Part shown: positions 8,043-14,445 of the stretch, in pieces
Layout: each line of letters begins with the position of its first letter
Position numbering within the stretch: the stretch's first letter is position 1
Source: JBBUEO01 sp038056915
Lineage (GTDB): Bacteria; Patescibacteriota; UBA1384; UBA12157; JAENIV01
Direction of reading: 5' to 3'
Assembly (NCBI GenBank): GCA_038056915.1
Contig: JBBUEO010000037.1
Coordinates: 1-23,063, forward strand
DNA length: 23,063 nucleotides
Notes under the pieces: generated by a model
Seen by the model: only the letters and a program-made list of their open reading frames with translations
Told to the model about the DNA's origin: nothing
Databases searched by the model: none
Made by a program: the position numbers and the translations under genes

Positions 8043-8186
8043 ATAAACCGCCCAAACCGCTAATACCGCCGCGATCAAAACCCATTGGGTCGATGCCAGC
8101 CACAGGTCACTTCCGAATGAGCCGATAAGTGCCAAAATAACTGCCACCACCGAAAGACCAATTAGGATGTCGCCTAAGCTTTTCAT
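8025..8186 (-). CDS. Small two-helix membrane protein, 53 aa
   Basis: Short ORF starting MKSLGDILIG and ending WAVYVKIRS, with two hydrophobic helices (about residues 7-22 and 34-49) joined by a short polar loop (GSFGSDLW). I do not recognise a family. Support is good: AAAGGAG lies 5 nt before the ATG, the start is 9 nt after the stop of the GT4 glycosyltransferase, the ribosome site overlaps that stop, and the stop codon sits in the loop of a terminator hairpin. Its GC is higher than the flanking spacers. Translation is probably coupled to the glycosyltransferase. A helper or anchor for the envelope-sugar enzymes is conceivable but not shown. Confidence 0.75.
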   Translation of the reverse strand: MKSLGDILIGLSVVAVILALIGSFGSDLWLASTQWVLIAAVLAVWAVYVKIRS

Positions 8187-8195
8187 TGTTCTCCT

Positions 8196-9308
8196 TTAAT
8201 TTATCTTAATTCTATTATAATGAAGATCTTCAATAATTTGCAAGGTTTTTTGAGCGGTTTTTTTCCAGGAAAATAATTTCGCTCTATCTAAACCCTTAGA
8301 GATGAAGGTTTTTCTTAAATTATGATTATTGATTAGTCGGCTTAAAGCAGTTGCCATTTCTTGAATATTTTTTGGATCAACTAAAAGGGCGGCTTTAGAG
8401 CAGATTTCTGGAATTGATGTTCGATTTGAAGCCACAATCGGCACCCCGACGGCCATAGCTTCAACCAAAGGTAGTCCAAAACCTTCAAAAAAACTGGCAA
8501 AAAATAAGATATCTGCGTTATTTAAATATTCAATATAAGTTGGTTGATCTATATAACCCAGATCAATAATATCTTTTTGTATATTTTTCGGCAATTTTGC
8601 AATTACTGTTTTAATTTTGTCGTAGCCAAAGCCGGGACGGCCGGCTAAGATAAATTGGTGTTGAATTTTCTTTTCTTTTCTTAAAATTCCATAGGCGGCA
8701 ATCATTCCCCGAATATTTTTCTTTTCTTCCAACCGTCCGACATAGAAAATATAAGAATTACTAGCGGACTTTTTTTCCTTCGGGCGAAAGAGTTTCTCAT
8801 CGTATCCCAACCAAACCACACTGATTTTTTCTGGATTTAGACGATAAAATTTTATCAGATCGTTTTTGGTAAATTGGCAATCAGTGATAATATGAGAGGC
8901 GTTTTTGACTGCGTGATTCATCGCCCAATTATGATATAAAAGCTCTTTTTTGGAATAAAGTTCGGGAAAATGCTTAAAGCCTAGATCGTGGATGGTGACA
9001 ACGGTTTTTTTTGGGAAAATCAAGGGCAGAGTGTGGGCGGGAATAAATAATATATCGGGTTTATTTTTGAGCATTTTTAAAGAAAGCCGAAATTGGGTCC
9101 AGAGTTTGGGAAAGGGAATAATAACATTTTCGAAATTTCTCCAATTATTAATTTCAGGGATTTTGTCAGCTACCGGAGTCGGTGAATATAAAAGATAACG
9201 GTTTTTATTATCAATTTCCGCTAACGCTTTGATAATTTCAATTGAATAAGTCTCGGTGCCGGTTTTAAATTGTTTTACTGCCTTTGAGGCATCAATGCCA
9301 ATGGTCAT
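8196..9308 (-). CDS. GT4-family glycosyltransferase
   Basis: Retaining glycosyltransferase of the GT-B fold, probably adding a sugar from a nucleotide donor to a surface glycan. The N-terminal half (about 1-180) contains the early GTGTETY-like segment (FKTGTETYS) and VVTIHDLGF. The C-terminal Glycos_transf_1 domain has YVGRLEEKKNI (about 189-199) and the E-x7-E motif in FEGFGLPLVEA (Glu275, Glu283), followed by VPIVASNRTSIPE. Length 370 is normal. Specific donor and acceptor cannot be told. It lies downstream of murA and mreB behind an 81-bp spacer made mostly of an inverted repeat, and is followed after 9 nt by the 53-aa membrane gene. No clear Shine-Dalgarno precedes its ATG. Confidence 0.92.
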   Translation of the reverse strand: MTIGIDASKAVKQFKTGTETYSIEIIKALAEIDNKNRYLLYSPTPVADKIPEINNWRNFENVIIPFPKLWTQFRLSLKMLKNKPDILFIPAHTLPLIFPKKTVVTIHDLGFKHFPELYSKKELLYHNWAMNHAVKNASHIITDCQFTKNDLIKFYRLNPEKISVVWLGYDEKLFRPKEKKSASNSYIFYVGRLEEKKNIRGMIAAYGILRKEKKIQHQFILAGRPGFGYDKIKTVIAKLPKNIQKDIIDLGYIDQPTYIEYLNNADILFFASFFEGFGLPLVEAMAVGVPIVASNRTSIPEICSKAALLVDPKNIQEMATALSRLINNHNLRKTFISKGLDRAKLFSWKKTAQKTLQIIEDLHYNRIKIN

Positions 9309-9316
9309 AATTTACC

Positions 9317-9387
9317 ACTACGGAATACGAAAAATTACAAAAAACACTAAATTTGTATTTTTGTATATTTTTGTATTTTGAAGTAGT
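9317..9387. repeat. Imperfect 71-bp inverted repeat filling the mreB-glycosyltransferase spacer
   Basis: Left arm 9317-9344 (begins ACTACGGAATACGAAAAATT) and right arm 9358-9387 (ends TTTTGAAGTAGT) are reverse complements with small gaps: ACTAC/GTAGT, AATAC/GTATT, AAAAAT/ATTTTT and TTACAAAAA/TTTTTGTAT-like blocks line up in order. The loop is about 13 nt. The right arm also contains the short direct repeat TTTTTGTAT. No T-run follows on either strand, so it is not a standard terminator. It resembles a decayed palindromic intergenic element. Confidence 0.7.
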
Positions 9388-9389
9388 TA

Positions 9390-10397
9390 TTATTTCAGCC
9401 ACAATACAGACCGTTTGAAGGCCTCTAAATTTTCAATTGCCGCGCCGGTGCCCTTGGCAACGCAGGTCAGCGGTTCTTCGGCAGTTTGACAAGGTACGCC
9501 AGTTACTTTGGTAAAAAGTTTATCTAAACTTCTTAGCAATGAGCCGCCGCCAGTCATTACAATACCTTTATCCATAATATCTGCCGCCAATTCAGGTGGG
9601 GTTTTTTGTAAAACTTCTTTCATGGCGGCGATAACTGCTCCGATTGGTTCTCTAAGAGCTACAACAATATCAGATGAATTTACCATCACGCTTTCAGGCA
9701 GCCCGGTGATGCCGTTACAGCCGGAAACTTCGGTGGAAAGTTCGGTTTTTAAAGGCAGCGCCGAACCAATTTTTATTTTGACATTTTCCGCCGTTACATG
9801 ACCGATTACAAGATTATATTTTTTACGAACTTGAGCAATAATCGCTTCGTCAAAGATATTGCCACCGGTACGAATCGAATGAGAAGCAATAATATCACCT
9901 AAAGCAATCACCGCTACCTCGGTGGTGCCGCCGCCAATATCAATCACCATATTGCCTGAAGGCGAAGCAATCGGGACGCCGGCTCCTAAGGCGGAAGCGA
10001 CTGGTTTTTTAATTAAATAGGCTGATTTGGCGCCGGCGCTAAGGCAGGCATCAGTGACGGCCCTTCTTTCAGTCGAGGTGGCCCCAGCGGGCACAGAAAC
10101 CATTATCTCCGGCTTAAATAAACGTACTGGTCCGCCTAAACGATTTATATAGTATTTCAGCATTGCTTGAGCAATGCCAAAGTTGGCAATCACCCCGTCT
10201 TTTAAAGGATGGGCGGCAATGATACTTTCCGGGGTGCGGCCAAGCATTTCTTTGGCCTCCTGACCGATAGCCATCACCTTGTTTTGGGAAACTTCTAAAG
10301 CCACCACCGAAGGCTCATTGACAATTATTCCCTTTTCCGGCACAAAAATGAGGATATTGGTTGTTCCCAAATCAACCCCGAGTCGTCTTAAAAACAT
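9390..10397 (-). CDS. mreB: Rod shape-determining protein MreB
   Basis: Bacterial actin that organises cell-wall synthesis at the inner membrane. Phosphate loop 1 is GVDLGTTN (7-14) and phosphate loop 2 DIGGGTTEVAV (153-163). The adenosine motif is VMTGGGSLLRSLD near the C-terminus. Length 335 is typical and the N-terminus (MFLRRLGVDL) is short, without an added amphipathic helix. Oddity: the conserved segment that normally reads I-E-E-P reads IKKPVASALGAG (129-140), so the Glu thought to position the attacking water for ATP hydrolysis is Lys. AAGGA stands 7 nt before the ATG, 12 nt behind the murA stop. No mreC, mreD or rodA follow; a GT4 glycosyltransferase does. Confidence 0.95.
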   Translation of the reverse strand: MFLRRLGVDLGTTNILIFVPEKGIIVNEPSVVALEVSQNKVMAIGQEAKEMLGRTPESIIAAHPLKDGVIANFGIAQAMLKYYINRLGGPVRLFKPEIMVSVPAGATSTERRAVTDACLSAGAKSAYLIKKPVASALGAGVPIASPSGNMVIDIGGGTTEVAVIALGDIIASHSIRTGGNIFDEAIIAQVRKKYNLVIGHVTAENVKIKIGSALPLKTELSTEVSGCNGITGLPESVMVNSSDIVVALREPIGAVIAAMKEVLQKTPPELAADIMDKGIVMTGGGSLLRSLDKLFTKVTGVPCQTAEEPLTCVAKGTGAAIENLEAFKRSVLWLK

Positions 10398-10409
10398 ATT
10401 TTGATCCTT

Positions 10410-11678
10410 CTAAATTTTAACTCTAGAAATTTGAGCGCCAATTTTCTGAAGTCTCTCTTCAATTTTTTCATAACCGCGATCAATATTTCCCGCTTCGAAT
10501 ATTTCAGTTCTCCCCTTAGCAATCAGCCCGCCGATTATTAATGTTGCTCCAGCTCGAAGATCAAGACTATTAATTTTTGCCCCATAAAGCGCGGTTGGAC
10601 CATAAATGATTGCTTCATTTGAATTAAGAATGTTAATTTTAGCCCCCATTTTTTTAAGCTCTGAAAGATAACCTAAACGATTTTCAAAAATATTTTCTTT
10701 AATCCTACTTATCCCTTCTGCCTGGGTCAGCAAAACTCCCATTGGCGATTGAATATCAGTGGGAAAGCCGGGATATTCAGCAGTTGAAATATTTACCGCT
10801 TTAAATGCGGGAGTGTTTTTAAGATAAAGGAAATTTTTGCCTTTATCAAATTTAATTCCCATTAATTTAAATTTATCGAGTAAAGCTTCTAAATGTTTCG
10901 GGATAATATTGTTAATTTTTAAGTTGCTTCTGGTGCAGGCAGCCATGATCGCAAAGGTGGCGGCTTCGATTCTGTCTGGAATAATCCTGTATTTTATTGG
11001 TTTTAGATTTTGACGGCAGTCAATTTCAATTGTCCGACCAAAAACATTAATTTTTAATCCAGATTGTTTTAAAAAATTAATTAAATCTATTACTTCTGGT
11101 TCAATGGCCGCTTGAGAAATAGTTGTTTTTTGCTTTTGAAAACTAGCAAAAAGGATAACATTTTCGGTCGCAGTGACAGATATTCTACTAAATAATACTT
11201 TTCGCTCTTGGGGTGATGATTTATAATTAAACTGACATGATTGTTGATTTTCTTCAATTTCGACTCCTAAATTCCGGAATGCTTTCAGGTGGAGGTCAAT
11301 CGGCCGAGCACCGATTAGACAGCCGCCTGGGTGGGGAATTTTCACTTTGCCAAAACGGGAAATCAGGGGCCCAACCAAAACAATTGAAGCGCGCATAGAT
11401 CGAACCAAATCCTCATCCGGATCTATCGGTTTCAAATTTTGTAAATCAACTGTTAAATTATGACCGTTGCGAACAAATTCACCACCCATTTTTTCCAAGA
11501 TTAAAATCATTTTTTGGACATCTAAAATATCGGGGATATTTTCTAATCGAACTTTTCCCGGGATGAGGATGCAGGCGGCAATGATTTTCATGGCGGTATT
11601 TTTAGAACCATAAACATCAATTTGACCATTTAATTTGTCAGAATGATTAATCACAAATTTAGCTGATTTTTTCATCAT
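10410..11678 (-). CDS. murA: UDP-N-acetylglucosamine 1-carboxyvinyltransferase MurA
   Basis: First committed step of peptidoglycan synthesis: transfer of enolpyruvate from PEP to UDP-GlcNAc in the cytoplasm. The active-site residues are in place: Lys26-Asn27 in GSKNTAM, catalytic Cys120 in HPGGCLIGARPID (so fosfomycin-sensitive type by residue), and Asp308 in AEYPGFPTDIQSPMG. Length 422 is typical. Two ATGs stand next to each other (11678 and 11675); neither has a visible Shine-Dalgarno. It heads the minus-strand block murA-mreB and diverges from the PEGA-protein gene across 134 bp with a TGATATAAT extended -10 box on its side. A standalone murA followed by mreB ties wall precursor supply to shape control. 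Confidence 0.95.
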   Translation of the reverse strand: MMKKSAKFVINHSDKLNGQIDVYGSKNTAMKIIAACILIPGKVRLENIPDILDVQKMILILEKMGGEFVRNGHNLTVDLQNLKPIDPDEDLVRSMRASIVLVGPLISRFGKVKIPHPGGCLIGARPIDLHLKAFRNLGVEIEENQQSCQFNYKSSPQERKVLFSRISVTATENVILFASFQKQKTTISQAAIEPEVIDLINFLKQSGLKINVFGRTIEIDCRQNLKPIKYRIIPDRIEAATFAIMAACTRSNLKINNIIPKHLEALLDKFKLMGIKFDKGKNFLYLKNTPAFKAVNISTAEYPGFPTDIQSPMGVLLTQAEGISRIKENIFENRLGYLSELKKMGAKINILNSNEAIIYGPTALYGAKINSLDLRAGATLIIGGLIAKGRTEIFEAGNIDRGYEKIEERLQKIGAQISRVKI

Positions 11679-11731
11679 ATAATCTTGAAAAATGATTTTA
11701 ATTTAACTATATTTAAAATAGAAGGGAATCC

Positions 11732-11745
11732 ATTTGAATTCAAAT
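11732..11745. promoter_or_regulatory. Perfect 14-bp palindrome between divergent genes
   Basis: ATTTGAATTCAAAT is a perfect palindrome midway between murA and the PEGA-protein gene. Nearby, AATCCATTT occurs twice in direct orientation (11727-11735 and 11758-11766). Position and symmetry would suit an operator for a dimeric regulator, but AT-rich spacers produce such palindromes by chance. Confidence 0.3.
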
Positions 11746-11768
11746 AAATTAGGTAAAAATCCATTTAT

Positions 11769-11777
11769 ATTATATCA
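11769..11777 (-). promoter_or_regulatory. Extended -10 promoter element for murA-mreB
   Basis: On the minus strand the sequence reads TGATATAAT, an extended -10 box (TGn plus perfect TATAAT). The -35 region at 17 bp is weak (TTTACT-like), which is common with extended -10 promoters. Predicted start near 11762 gives a leader of about 85 nt before murA. Confidence 0.65.
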
Positions 11778-11812
11778 TAGCAAGTTTTTTAAGTAAAAGA
11801 GAGCGATATTTT

Positions 11813-12526
11813 ATGAAAATTAAGCCAAAATTACTCAAACGATTTCTTTTTATCATTTTTTGGTTATTGCTAATCAGTTCTTTTTGTTTTTTTGCATTTC
11901 TGATAATTTTGAAGGCAAATGGATACACAATTAATCTAAAGAGTCGTAAAATCATTAAGTCTGGAATGATTATTCTTGATGGCAAACCCAAAAACGCCAT
12001 AATTTATTTAAATCAAGAAAAAATCTTGACTACCCTGCCAGGAAAAATAACCAATCTTTTTCCCGGAGATTATGAAATTACTATAAGTTATCAAGGCTAT
12101 AAACCATGGCAAAAATCAATCACGGTCTTACCCGGGAAAGCCTCTGCTTATCAAAATATAATTCTTTTTCTCGAAACTCCGGAAAATATTAGCGAACCCT
12201 TAAAAATTAATCTTGAAGATTTCAAAAATGAAGCCCAAAATAATACTCAAGAAATAGAACTCTTAGGTGCAGAAATTTATCTGAATAAAAGACTTATTAC
12301 CCGTTTTTCCCAAAATATCACCGCCGCTTTTGTTTTTCCTGATAAATACCATCTTGTCGTTCAAATTGAGAATGAAATACTGATAATTGACCTTGATGGT
12401 TCCAATATTCAAAGTCTCTTCAAATTGACTTTTAAAACTCCGACTTCAATAGTATTTCGAGATTCGGGAAAGACAATTTATTATCTTAAAGATGATCAAA
12501 TTTACGGTAAAATTATTCAGAAGTAG
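11813..12526 (+). CDS. Membrane-anchored PEGA-domain protein
   Basis: An N-terminal membrane helix (about residues 11-33) anchors an extracytoplasmic region. Residues 51-115 form a PEGA-type domain: SGMIILDGKPKNAIIYLNQE, then LPGKITNLFPGDYEITISYQGYKPW, the carbohydrate-binding-like beta sandwich often found on bacterial surface proteins. Residues 150-237 are beta-rich with repeated blocks (FVFPDKYHLVVQ, ILIIDLDGSNIQSLF, VFRDSGKTIYYLKDD) like strands of a beta-propeller fragment. Function unknown; binding to wall or surface glycan is inference. A weak GAGAG ribosome site precedes the ATG. It converges on the sortase gene with a 14-bp tail-to-tail overlap (12513-12526), but carries no visible sortase motif of its own at the C-terminus. 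Confidence 0.82.
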   Translation: MKIKPKLLKRFLFIIFWLLLISSFCFFAFLIILKANGYTINLKSRKIIKSGMIILDGKPKNAIIYLNQEKILTTLPGKITNLFPGDYEITISYQGYKPWQKSITVLPGKASAYQNIILFLETPENISEPLKINLEDFKNEAQNNTQEIELLGAEIYLNKRLITRFSQNITAAFVFPDKYHLVVQIENEILIIDLDGSNIQSLFKLTFKTPTSIVFRDSGKTIYYLKDDQIYGKIIQK

Positions 12527-13229
12527 AGATTTGACTTGCCTGGATAATTAAACGATTCAAATTAGTCCCTACTGGCACACAGGTCATTAAAGTTAAATTT
12601 TTACCCGCTTTATAATCCATCACCGATAAATCTTTCGGATTAATAACTTTTATGTTCTCAACTCGATATTGAAAAACGATATCCTTATATTCAATTAAAA
12701 TATCATCGTTTATTTTTATGCGATCTAAAAGAGTAAAGACGAATTTATAATCAGATTGCACCCAAGGATAATATGATGAATGACCGGTAATAAAAATATT
12801 GCCATCTTGACCAGGTAGGGCAGTTCCCAAAGAATGAACGACCCCTTTGAGCAAGTTATCATCTATCTGGTCTTCGGAAACATTCCAAACAATTGGTGCA
12901 TTTACGCTAATAGTAGGAATAATTAATCGAGCTGAACTAGACGGGGAAAATAAATTAATTGTTGGGCTTGGTTCAGAGTAATTTTTTTTAGCAACACCAG
13001 TTTGCCAAAAATATTGAAATTGTTTAGAAAGAGCGGGAAAATTAATTAAAGTATAAGAAATAAGAAAAATTATCACAAAAATAATACAAAATATAGAATA
13101 AAATCTTAAATTATATTTTTTAAGACTTGCAAAATAGTCTCTTATTCGGACGAATTTGACTGGTTTAAACAAAGAGCTATCTTGGGTAAATAAAACTTTT
13201 AAATCTTCTTCTGTAAAAATATTTTTCAT
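12513..13229 (-). CDS. Sortase (class D/E-like cysteine transpeptidase)
   Basis: Membrane-anchored transpeptidase that cleaves sorting signals and attaches proteins to the envelope. A cytoplasmic N-terminus of about 43 residues is unusually long; one membrane helix follows (about 44-62), then a linker and the sortase barrel. The catalytic triad is visible: His150 in FITGHSS, Cys217 in LTLMTCVPVG and Arg226 in NLNRLII. The frame stays open upstream to 13358, but that extension runs through the tRNA-Leu gene; ATG at 13229 has AAGGAGG just upstream and is the real start, giving 238 aa. It lies 18 nt behind the tRNA and is probably on the same transcript. No substrate with an LPxTG-type tail is evident in the window. 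Confidence 0.92.
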   Translation of the reverse strand: MKNIFTEEDLKVLFTQDSSLFKPVKFVRIRDYFASLKKYNLRFYSIFCIIFVIIFLISYTLINFPALSKQFQYFWQTGVAKKNYSEPSPTINLFSPSSSARLIIPTISVNAPIVWNVSEDQIDDNLLKGVVHSLGTALPGQDGNIFITGHSSYYPWVQSDYKFVFTLLDRIKINDDILIEYKDIVFQYRVENIKVINPKDLSVMDYKAGKNLTLMTCVPVGTNLNRLIIQASQISTSE

Positions 13230-13247
13230 CTTCCTCCTTGATATCAT

Positions 13248-13336
13248 TGGTGGCCGAAGAGAGAATCGAACTCTCACCCCCCTTGCGGGGGACAGGTTTT
13301 TGAGACCTGCGCGTCTGCCAGTTCCGCCACTCGGCC
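13248..13336 (-). tRNA. tRNA-Leu (anticodon CAA)
   Basis: A complete class II tRNA. The acceptor stem is GGCCGAG paired with TTCGGCC, followed by discriminator A and an encoded CCA (13248-13250). The anticodon stem CAGGT/ACCTG holds the 7-nt loop CTCAAAA, giving anticodon CAA (reads UUG). The long variable arm is CCCCC-GCAA-GGGGG, and the T arm GAGAG-TTCGATT-CTCTC. Promoter at 13349-13377; the sortase gene follows after 18 nt. Confidence 0.95.
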
Positions 13337-13348
13337 TTTCTCGCATTA

Positions 13349-13377
13349 ATCTTAGCAAAAATAATCATTATTTACAA
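13349..13377 (-). promoter_or_regulatory. Promoter of tRNA-Leu and sortase
   Basis: On the minus strand, TTGTAA (13372-13377) and TAAGAT (13349-13354) are spaced by 17 bp, and the tRNA begins 12 nt after the -10 box. Position and spacing fit a tRNA promoter; each hexamer departs from consensus at one or two bases. Confidence 0.75.
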
Positions 13378-13481
13378 TCGAGAAAACTACGCCACTTGGG
13401 CAGGACTTGAATTCATCGGTTGATACCTATATAAATCTTTTTGCTAAAAGGCCAATAATATGAGAAAATATTAGTGATATT

Positions 13482-13552
13482 GGGCCTATAATTTAATGGT
13501 AAAATACCGCATTCGCATTGCGGAGATGGCAGTTCGATTCTGCCTAGGTCCA
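13482..13552 (+). tRNA. tRNA-Ala (anticodon CGC), CCA not encoded
   Basis: Cloverleaf: acceptor GGGCCTA with TAGGTCC, discriminator A. The D arm is ATTT-AATGGTA-AAAT. The anticodon arm CCGCA-TTCGCAT-TGCGG gives CGC (reads GCG, Ala). The variable loop is AGAT, and the T arm GGCAG-TTCGATT-CTGCC. The G3-T70 pair, the main alanine identity element, is present. Unlike tRNA-Leu in the same window, CCA is not encoded (CTC follows), and the D stem has only A-T pairs, a shape more usual in tRNA-Gly. It is probably a working minor tRNA needing CCA addition, though a decaying copy is possible. Confidence 0.82.
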
Positions 13553-13567
13553 CTCGAGATACAATCT

Positions 13568-13615
13568 CAAACCATCCAAACATCACCTCGGAGGTGATAG
13601 AGGAATGGTTTGTTT
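13568..13615 (+). terminator. Nested double-stem hairpin after tRNA-Ala
   Basis: The outer stem CAAACCAT (13568-13575) pairs with ATGGTTTG (13605-13612). The inner stem ATCACCTC (13582-13589) pairs with GAGGTGAT (13591-13598), with CC/GG able to extend the outer stem past a bulge. The 3' side runs into TTTGTTTC, a poor T-tract. Probably the 3' end of the tRNA-Ala transcript, 15 nt after the tRNA, but it is larger and more ordered than a usual terminator and could be a small structured RNA. Confidence 0.55.
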
Positions 13616-13624
13616 CAAAATTAC

Positions 13625-13653
13625 TTGATTATTTGTTCTCAATTTTGTATGAT
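13625..13653 (+). promoter_or_regulatory. Promoter of the 164-aa unknown gene
   Basis: TTGATT (13625-13630) and TATGAT (13648-13653) are spaced by 17 bp, giving a start near 13660 and a leader of about 54 nt before the ATG at 13714. It lies directly after the hairpin at 13568-13615, so the gene appears to be a self-contained unit. Confidence 0.75.
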
Positions 13654-13713
13654 ATTAAAGCCGTCTTCTACTAATATGAAGGCGAGTACAAACGAAAAGG
13701 AAGGTAGAGAATA

Positions 13714-14208
13714 ATGTCTGCCCAGAGCCGTGCTGATGTAAAACAGCTACAGAGGGAGTTAGGGTCAGAGCTTCGTATATTCTACCACGGTATTAGCCCC
13801 ATAAATGATAGTCCCTCATACAAAACCTTAATCAGGACCATCGAGGGATTCGCATTCCGTTATAATATTGGACGATCGGGTCTAGGTAAGTGGGCCAGCG
13901 GCAGATTGCCAACTTGCCGGCGAATATTGGAGGCGGTCGATAACATCAGTCGAATTCTTAAGTTTCTTCCGGCCCATCAGACCATCAAGATGATAGATAA
14001 AGGAGAACTCAGAAGGCTTCGTGATGAGACCCTTCGACTTCTCGAAAGTCATGATGTAATCACCGCCGTCTACTTCACCTATTATGGGAAAAGAGGGATC
14101 GTCGTTTCGCACAAACTGGCAGTCGGCTTTGACTCATTCGATCAAGACAAAATGGACAGCACCCTCGAATCTTTATCACGGGATCACCTCTGTCATACTG
14201 ATCATTAA
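13714..14208 (+). CDS. Unrecognised 164-aa protein, possible helix-turn-helix
   Basis: I do not recognise a family. The protein starts MSAQSRADVKQLQREL and is rich in Arg and Lys, with no signal peptide or membrane helix, so it is probably cytoplasmic. A central stretch (about residues 48-82, FAFRYNIGRSGLGKWASGRL then PTCRRILEAVDNISRIL) resembles the recognition part of an Xre-like helix-turn-helix (short helix, turn, S/T-x-L-x-x-W-x-x-G). A predicted helix (KGELRRLRDETLRLLES) follows and the C-terminal third looks beta-rich. AAGGAAGG lies upstream of the ATG. The gene has its own promoter and is flanked by hairpins on both sides. Its base composition is near half GC by eye, clearly above its AT-rich neighbours, suggesting a different origin or constraint. 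A regulator is one possibility; no function is established. Confidence 0.72.
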   Translation: MSAQSRADVKQLQRELGSELRIFYHGISPINDSPSYKTLIRTIEGFAFRYNIGRSGLGKWASGRLPTCRRILEAVDNISRILKFLPAHQTIKMIDKGELRRLRDETLRLLESHDVITAVYFTYYGKRGIVVSHKLAVGFDSFDQDKMDSTLESLSRDHLCHTDH

Positions 14209-14212
14209 ATCC

Positions 14213-14236
14213 GCCCTGCATCAAAGTAGGGCTGTT
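14213..14236 (+). terminator. Weak terminator-like hairpin after the 164-aa gene
   Basis: GCCCT (14213-14217) pairs with AGGGC (14228-14232) around a 10-nt loop, followed by TGTTTG. It starts 4 nt after the stop codon. The stem is short and the T-tract interrupted, so the call rests mostly on position. Confidence 0.4.
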
Positions 14237-14250
14237 TGCATTTATGAAAC

Positions 14251-14445
14251 TTTGACGACAAAACCCACTAAGGGGTTGGGGATAGTTGACACTTCGACGA
14301 CAAGCCCCAATGCTTGTCATTGGGGATTCAGAGTCGCAAGCCCGAAGGGCTTGTCTCTCAGTGTCAACCCTGAGCGGAGTCGAAGCAACATATAAATAGT
14401 CAAGCCCCGATGCTTGCCATCGGGGTGTTCCGCTGAGGGTTGACA
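14251..14445. repeat. Array of palindromic modules
   Basis: Several related hairpin modules lie within 195 bp. Module A is CCCCAATG-CTTGT-CATTGGGG (14305-14325). Module B is CAAGCCC-GAA-GGGCTTG (14337-14353). Module C is CCCCGATG-CTTGC-CATCGGGG (14405-14425). A weaker one lies at 14261-14278 (AACCC and GGGGTT). A and C differ by a compensated pair (A14309-T14321 becomes G14409-C14421) and one loop base. A 16-bp inverted repeat surrounds C: TGTCAACCCTGAGCGG (14362-14377) against CCGCTGAGGGTTGACA (14430-14445), one mismatch. GTTGACAC (14285-14292) and GTGTCAAC (14361-14368) form another inverted pair. The short motif GACGACAA or similar precedes modules. It is not a CRISPR array: units are palindromic, unequal and unspaced. 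Confidence 0.8.

Noticed and set aside
11770..12000. Minus-strand 76-codon ORF opposite the PEGA-protein gene
   Set aside because: Antisense to a membrane helix and PEGA domain, and it would overlap the murA promoter.
13156..13410. Plus-strand 84-codon ORF and minus-strand 63-codon ORF over 13177-13368
   Set aside because: Both read through the tRNA-Leu gene and the sortase start; their open frames come from the GC-rich tRNA.
14251..14445. CRISPR array
   Set aside because: Units are palindromic, of unequal length, without regular spacers and without cas genes nearby.
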